DNA of 64,000 nt from Bradysia coprophila (Eukaryota > Arthropoda > Insecta > Diptera > Sciaridae). Every line of letters begins with the position of its first letter. The stretch's first letter is position 1. The notes beneath the pieces were generated by a model. The model was not told where the DNA came from. It ran no database searches and saw only the letters and a list, made by a program, of their open reading frames with translations. Below, piece by piece: positions 24,301 to 33,300 of the stretch. Where the stretch lies: assembly GCF_014529535.1 (NCBI RefSeq), contig NW_023503423.1, positions 9,881,340 through 9,945,339 of the forward strand. Reading direction: 5' to 3'. Both the position numbers and the translations under genes were made by a program.

Positions 24301-27300
24301 TAATCTGAACTTGGAACCATAATTACTCAAAGAACATAAAATTTTCACTAATTTTATCTCGAAAGAATAAAAATTTCATTACCAACTTTTATGTGTTGAA
24401 TTATAACCAATCGACTTTAGCGTTTACATGTTTACATTTACGAATAAACCCAAACCCACACAGGTATAATAACATTATGTGGCAGATCTGATCCGCACAT
24501 TCCGACGCCAATTCATTTAGGCTTCTTCATCCGAGCATTCGCCTACACATAATCGTATCAAGTATTACGTTTGAGACTTCTTAACATGGATTTTTACTGT
24601 GGAAAGTCTTCCAGCAAAAATATGTGCATATGAGACATTAATCCCTCCCCCCCAATTCAATGTTATATATCTCGGCCTATATAATTATTAATAAGTTTTA
24701 TTAACTTTTCTCTCTTTGAGAGTTGAGAAAACTTTCTAATTTAATAAATTGTTAAATTAATTACATGCTACACACATTGTGTTCTTACCATGTACCAACT
24801 TCAATTACAGCGATATCTTACAAAATATTAGACAAAATAAATTATGCGAAAATTAGATAACATTATATGAGTGATGTGTAATGGAAGTATATCAGGAGTG
24901 TGTCGTCGGTCCCAGATGAAACTATCGGAAAAGTTTATCGCATAAAAGCTTTTCCGAAATGTTACTCATTCCAAAGTTATCACCGATCTCGAATAAGATA
25001 TTTACTTCAGAATTACGTCAGTTGCATTAGCAAATTGATTTGAATAAATTTATTTAAGATATGAATGCATTGCCGGCTGTGTTTTCGAAACACGAAATTA
25101 CTTTTAACGTTCTTGAATGGGACTGTAAGTTCAAACCATGGTTTTGTGAGAAGAGCTTCGTTTCAATTAATCAAATAATTTGAAAATTGATACAGTACAG
25201 TGTTTGATGTAACTAATAAAATTGATTGAAGCACAGCGGTCAAAATCAGTAAGAGTAATTTAGATTTCATCCTGATGAGAATATTTTGGCATATAAGGTA
25301 CGTTAGGTAAGGTATTCTCGTTCAAGCAGTATATTCGTAAAAGTTTCAATATGTCAGGTTTGGCTCATATTATCCAAAGAGGGATTTACAGCATAAATTC
25401 TCTTTCCTCTAATCCTCTATTGTATGTCCGATAAAGAAGGATTCACTATTTCACTGAAAGATTTCGCTGCAAAAAGAAAAATAATTAATAAAACGAATTT
25501 TAACTAAATAATCGATTCAAAAACTAATTACTGTTCCAGAGTCCTGAGCGCGTGTGCTATACGATGGTATTTTATTTGACTAAAATCCGTTGAGTAAAAA
25601 ATTAAATTATTTTTCTGACGGACACCGGGTTTGTTGCAGAAACATCTTTCTAAAAATGGCGAACCGTACTCCATCAGGTAGAACTGATGCCATAGTTCCT
25701 CTCCTGTATCTTTGCTTATGAAGCTTATGAATGAATGGAGCTTTTATTGATGTCTACTATTCTCTAGCCGACATTATTCAAATACAAAATAATTAAATGT
25801 AAAAGAAAGATAATCTCAAAGGCAAGTAAAAGCACAAACCTCCAGCAAGCTAGCGGAGGAACAAAAATGTATCACAAAGATATCACAAAAAAGCCAAGGG
25901 TGGCACCGTCTGAATTCAAAAGAAAAATATCACAATAATAGCCAAACGTCTAGATCGTAAAAAAAGAAAGAAAATATCAAAAAAAGCCGTGACCGTTCAA
26001 AATCAAAACAAAATAAAACAAAAACGAAATCTCGAAACGATCATCAATACTAGCAGGTAGCAAAGGTGCCAAACGCCGAATCGTTAAGTTCCATGACAAT
26101 GCGGCGAAATTATCGCGATGGTAGAGTCGGGTCTACGTGAATCGCTGCCAAGTTAAACAAACGACAAGCAAAGTTGAACGGGCGAATAAGTCAGTTATTC
26201 TCGTCTGTGAGCATCAATTCGAATCAAGGGCGAGTTTCTTAGTGTTCTTGATCCATCATTCAAGGTAATTCTGTCACGAAGGGCTTGGGAGTTGACTGTT
26301 CCGGTTAACACATCGTGTACAAAGAATACTGCTGCGTGACGCAAGTCCACTACCAAAAATGTTTTAACAATTTTTTTTTGAGGACGGCGGAGCATATTTA
26401 CAACAATTTTTTTACTTTTCTCCCTTAACTCCACCGACCCCTAAACTAGGATATCTGGAATCTAGGAATCCATACGAGTTCAACGAGCTATCACACGTTA
26501 CTGCAGCTTCAAAATTGGCCGAGATATTGAACTTCGAAATATTGATTTTTATCTACCTAGGTGAAATAATAGCAGTGGAAAAGTGCTATTATTTCGCCGT
26601 CGGTAGATAAAATAGCGTATTCACCTCTGACCACATGTTTATTTAGACACTTGGGGTTTCAACATTCGCCTTCGGCTCATGCAATAACTCCCCAAGTGTC
26701 TAAATAAACATGTGGACAGAGGTGAATAATCTACTATTGTATGATAATAGTAGGATAATAATGGCCCAAAAATAAGAATGGAATTTTCAAAAGTTGGAAA
26801 AAATCCATATGTTGGGAGCTGGAGCTCCCCAAAGTCTCCCAAACTAAGTTGGTTCCTAAATTTTTGGGATGACAGATGATTCCTCTGGCACTTCCTTACT
26901 TCCATCGGATTTTTCGATGGTTTTAAGTTATTTTCGACATTAGTAAGATGTTCCAAGGTTGGCTCCTAAATTTTGGGATGACAGATGATTCCTCTGGTGC
27001 TTCCTAACTTCCATCAGATTTTTCGATGGTTTTAAGTTATTTTCGACATGATTGAGATGTTCCAAGGTTGGTTCCTAAATTTTGGGATGACAGATGATTC
27101 CTCTGGCACTACCTAACTTCCATCGGATTTTTAGATGGATTTGGGTTATTTTCGTCATGAGTGAGGTGTTCCAAGATTGGTTTCTAGATTTTGGGATTCA
27201 AACTGATTTCTCTAGAATTTTTTCTAGGTTTTTTGATGTTGTCGAAATGGCATACTTACACAAGTGGTGATATCAGTCAAAAAACCCTTAAAGAGTAAAT

Positions 27301-30300
27301 GTGACGCAAGTCCTTTATCTTCCTTACAAAATAACTGATATCGCTGAGGGTTTACGCATTGTGCGTCGTACGCAAAAGTTTTATCAACAAAAAATTTACT
27401 CAAAAAATTTGTGAAAGAAAATTTTACAACAAGAAATTTGCGTCACAAGTGGTACATGTTGAGGAACTTATTGTTTGGAAAATGGTTGAAAAATGTAAAA
27501 TGAAAGAATTTAAACAGAAGAAAACCGAATCATCTACCACTTGTGACGCAAATTTCTTTTTGTAAAAATTTTCTTTCACAAATTTTTTGAGTCAATTTTT
27601 TGTTTATAAAACTTTTGCGTACGACGCACAATGGCACAATGCGTGACTCTCAGCGATATCAGCTATTTTGTAAGGAAGATAAAGGACTTGCGTCACATTT
27701 ACCCTTTAAGGGTTTTTTGACTGATTAAAAGTAACTGATGAAAACGTCTATTGCATACTCGTATTACGCTATTACAAGTAAATGATAGGATGTGTTGAAT
27801 AATTAAAACAACAATCAAGTTCTAACGAACGATTGGAATCTAGACTAAACATTTCTTTATCGAATGAATTACAAATAATTAAGATTCGAAAAGAAATGGT
27901 ATAGCGAAACGTTTCGCAATTGTATCGCACTTCAATTTTAAAGTTTATACCGAATAAAATTGAAAAGATTTTTTTGTTTTACAAAAACAATTATGTCAGA
28001 TTGTAGTTCACATAATTACTATTTCCATTTCCATCATGCAGTCGCACAAAGACTTTTCGTTTCACGTTTGCACATTTTTTTTGTTCATTGCCTAACAATC
28101 CCAGCTCTAGGAACAACAATCAAGCTAAAAGACTAAGGTAAGCTTTTTATTCAATAAAACCGTTTCAATTAAAACTGAGAATTGTTTTACAATATCTCAT
28201 ATATTGAAAAAGCGGTGAAAGCACTTCAAACGGAATTTTGCTACGACTATGTACGGTATACATTATGTAAATGTAGTACACACCACCACGTACAAGGTGG
28301 AACTATTGAACTAATTTAATTAAAAATTCTTTCATTGTCCTCTTGAAAAACTCGGATGGCTGATCAAATGAATTGAAAATAATGTAATTGAAAATTGAAA
28401 GAGGAAGTGCTGATTTATCGACGTAAATTGGTGTCCCTTCCATTTATTATAGTTTATAATGAGAAATACGTTTTTGCAACGAGGTATAACCACATTATAA
28501 TGTATAAAGTGTGCAGACGAAAAGTTTGCATTGAAACCTTTGCAATTTCAAAAAGCTTTCGTTTATGGCAGCATTAAATTTAAAAGGAATAATTAACGCT
28601 AGCAAAACAACCGGCTCGCACAACATATCGCTTCAGTCGAATGCATAATTCAGTTTGGTTGACTGTATACGTATACCAGGAACTATTTTTGCGAAAAATA
28701 TTTTCCCACATGCTGGATTTTCGTTACGGTGGACGACAGTGAAATTTAGGAATGAATTTGCGTCAGTTGTTTAGCTGGTCCACTCAAACAAACAAAAGTG
28801 CCCAAATCTCACTGACGTTCTCTGTAATTTTCCCAAAAAGAGTTTTTGGGATAATTTGAAAAACAAAATGTAAAAATGTAGGAAAAATCATGAAAACGAG
28901 GGAAAATATTTTCACCAAAATAGTCTCTATTTCTATATACAGGCAACTCATTCCAGTATAATTTCTGTAATAGTCACAACTAGGCCCCACCACTTGGGTG
29001 GGTCATTTCCCTTGACTGACTATCAATACTTTCAATAATTCCAGTCTCAGTTGTCTTACCATTTTTAAAAAAGCTGTTGTTTTGAAAAACACAAAATTAT
29101 AGCCAGATGAAAAAGCGAAACAAGAATGGTCTCTTAGTCTCTTTGCTACATCATTAATTGAGTATCTCTTTTATTTTCACTGGGTGTTTAGAAATCTCAA
29201 AATTTATTTAATTTTCTTAAGAGCTGCGTGAATCGAAGGTTCAGCGAGCGATGTTTTACATCCAATAAGTATGAGTACTTAAAAACTCTTTTAAAATGAC
29301 ATATTTCTTGCCTTCCTCTTGAATAAATTAAACTCGTGTGAATTACGGCCCTCGCTTCGCTTTGGTCGCAAAGTTCACACTCGTTCAAATATTCATAAGC
29401 CTAAACATGGAAAATAGGAAATTATAACACGATGTGATGAGGAGAGGCATTTTTGAGTATGTTATACATACACTGAGAAGAATACAAACAAACAATATTT
29501 ACGATCCTAAAAAGCGCAATGAATAGAAGGTCTAGCGACGTACGTTTTACTCCTAATATGAGACTCCTATATAGTCTACAAAAAGCGCTGAAAATGTGGC
29601 GTATTTCTTGCCTACCTCTTGAAAAAATAAAACTCGTGTGAATTACGGCCCTCGCTTCGCTCTGGCCGCAAAGTTCACACTCGTTCAAACATTTTAGGAA
29701 CGAAAAAAATTCTTTTTTAGAATACGGATTTCACGCAAACATTGTCGTATATCCCAGATTAGTCCGATTAAATTCCAATGTTCGAGTTTAACCACATGAA
29801 TTACGCTACTGGTCGAAATTGATTTTTGAAGCCTCTGAGAATTACTAGAGCTATCAGTTTCTCAAGCAAAAACTCTTTTGGGAAGTACTTCTTAATTGTT
29901 ACACCAGAAATCCAGAATTTCGCAACTCGTCAAATCTGGAAATCCGTTGCAAAAATGTCGTGGGATAACAAGTTATATTTACAATTGCTCCAAATTTATA
30001 TTTATATTTTATATTTACAATTACTCACTACTCCAATATCATTCGCTGTCAATTAAAACAAAAAATTTGAAAATCGGGTAAAAATTACTCAAGTTATCGC
30101 GCGGTAACAGGAGAAAGCGTCTGTGTAGAATTTCTCCCATCTCGTTGTTCGAACATTATCCATCTGCAAACTCAGCCTCAAGAGTTTCAATCTTCGTCGA
30201 TTAAGACAAAATCTTTGAACATCGTCTAAGAATTATGGAAGTTATCGCGGTAACAAGTAAAAAAATCTCTTGAGAATTACTCCCATCTCATTACTCCAAT

Positions 30301-33300
30301 ATTGCCCATCTACGAACTTAACCTCATGATTTCCATTCTCCGTCGATTAAAACCAAAATTTTGAAAATCGGTAAAGAATTACTCGAGTTATCGAGTCCAC
30401 AAGGAAAAGCGTCTGTGTAGAATTTCTCCCATCTCGTTGTTCTAACATTATCCATCTGCAAACTTAACCTCAAGAATTTCAATCTTCGTCGAATAACACA
30501 AAAAATTTGAAAATCTGATAAGAATTAGGGAAGTTATCGCGGTAACAAGGAATAAAATTCTCTTTAGAATTACTCCCATCTCATTACCCCTATATTGCCC
30601 ATCTACGAACTTAACCTCATGATTTTCATTCTCCGTCGATTAAAACCAAAATTTTGCAAATCGGTAGAGAATTACTCGAGTTATCGAGTCCACAAGTGTA
30701 CGGACGTTTTCTGTATTTAACGTTTTTTGCCAATGTAGAACATTTTCAAAATATCAAAGTGAACTTAGCGTTACGGACATTTAAGGGTATTTTCTTTCAT
30801 AAGACCCTGACTTTCAGTCAAGGGAATAATCTGTCCTTTCAATCATATTTGTATGTGTTTATATAACAAATCGAAGATGAAACTATCACACAACCCAAAG
30901 TTAGAAAGTAATGGTGTTCATAAGCTTACACAGAGACGTCATGGGTCTTACAACAGAAAATACACCGTACGTAATGCTATGATTAAAAATCACTAGGCAA
31001 CAGAGGTCCATGTACAGGGATGGTGACATAGTGCGTTGGATTCGTCTCGGTGCCCTGAATATGGAACCCACCTCTGTTCGTCCAAATCACGTCTATGTGT
31101 AGAGAGGTAACTCACTCGAATATATGACAATGAAAGGGACCGATCCGGTCGGCCGTTGGTGTGGTAAGATATTCGGATCTCCTGGGTTCAAATAACAACT
31201 CCATTGGTCTCAATCACCTATCTGTAGTTCAGACCACAAATTTTTTTTTTAAGATAAGTGATCGAGACCAATGGAGTTTCAGGAGGTCCATATTCAGGGC
31301 ACTGAGACGAATACAACGCACTATGTCACTATCCGTGTATATGACCTCTGTTGCCTAGTGAAATGTATGGAAATGTGTCGATTCGTTGAATGAAATAAAG
31401 ACAGAAAGAAAGAAAGCCTTCTTAACAAAAGCAAATAAACAACAAAAGTTAGCTAATGTGAAGGGCGTGGGGTAATCCGGCATACCATACAAATTGATTG
31501 TGTGCCAGATTCACCTCTAAGTGGCGAATCTGGCACAGTCATGACTTTTCGTTACATGTAGTAAAAGGGTGCATACTATCTGATCACGTGTGCCAGATTC
31601 CCCGATGCCATGTGAAGGTTGTGGCCAGAGCGAAGCGAGTCCACACGAGTTTAATTTTCTTGAAGACTCATTTCTTAATCAGGGCATTTTATAGACAATG
31701 CTTCGAAGATTTTCAGTGAAACTAAACACGATATTCCCATATCAGAGTGCGTTAAAATTTATTTTTTAATTCATTTGTTCATCAAAAATTCAAGTTCTGA
31801 AGCGCACATGAAAACATTTCATTGAAATAAATCATTACCAACATAAAAACTATTAATAAGCCCAAACAGTCAAGGGATCAGACCCACCCAACAGGTGGTA
31901 CCTAGTTAAATGTGTACCTTTCTCGTTTTCGTAGGCTTATTCGTATAATGATCATTTTCTTTTTACACGGTATTTGATAAATGACATGTATCTCTGCCAC
32001 CGTCTTTTTAATAATAAATGAAAACATTTAATTAAAAAAAAGTTGTCAACCAAAAGCCGTTTGAAGTAAAAGGAAAAATGCGTTCATTCAAGCAGGATTT
32101 GCATGCCGTCACATCCGCGACTGTTTATATTATTTTTACGGTTTTCTTTCACGTTTTTTTTTATTATTATTCTGTAAAAGCTTAACCAGAACAAAACGGA
32201 TACGAAACATATTATAGCTCTGGAAAATGTACGCGCTTCTATTCCAGTTCTATTTCATATAAAAAAATCGGTATTTACTATGTATGAAAGGTGAGTTATG
32301 TATACGGCAATATGGCATAGACATATCGTCGTTAAGAAAAGCTGAGGAAACGTATACCACTAAAGGAAAGAAATTTAACATTCACCGGAAAGAAGTACAT
32401 ACTTTCTTAGTGAAATGAAATAAAAAAAATTCTTTTCTGCTTTCCTTTTATATTTTCATACGACGTTTGGTACATTAATGTCGTAAAATATAAAACCTTT
32501 CATGTTTGTCATGGAAAATTTTCTTTTTGCTCTCGTCTTTTCTATTCCAAATTTAAAGTAAACATTTATTACATTAATATAATATGGTGTGAATGTTGTG
32601 AATCAACTTCTGCCACAAACACAGAAAATGTATCTTTTTCTTCGACAAAATTTTTATTTTCTTCTCGTTTTCCTTTCTTGTTTTTTATTTGTCGCTCAAA
32701 TGTACCGCAGAGCATGTAATACAAAATTTATATAGTAAAGTAAGCTTGGCAAGTATGAGGAAACGTTCTCTATATTGGATACACAATTTTTTCGAGGTGG
32801 ATATGATTTACGGTTTTTATCTTTTCATTTGTGTGTTAAATTATGTCGGAATATAAAGGTCATGAATCAGATAAAGGATGAAATATTTCATCTGTTGATT
32901 TCGAAAAGTGAATCCAATGAATGTAACGGTTTGATATCTTGGCATGTGTAATCAAAATTACATTTTCTGAAATTCAGAGATTAATAGAATGGAATTTGTC
33001 GAGACGTAAGTGGTTTTGGTTAAAATATATCAGTTCAGTCTCATACTCGCGATTTTTAGTGAAGCCGGGTGGCGATGTTATCAGAAATAGTTATTTCTGC
33101 AACTGCGCTGCGAAAACAGAACTTTTTCATGCATGATTTGGGTGGCGATCGAATGGTTCGAAAGGTTTTTTTTCTCTAATTTTCTATGTTTTACTTTTCA
33201 CCACTAGTTGTGAAATGGGTTTTTATATATGCTTTTCGTGACTAGTGGTGGAATTGATTTACTTTTCACCACACTTTCTGAACATCTGAACCACTAACCG

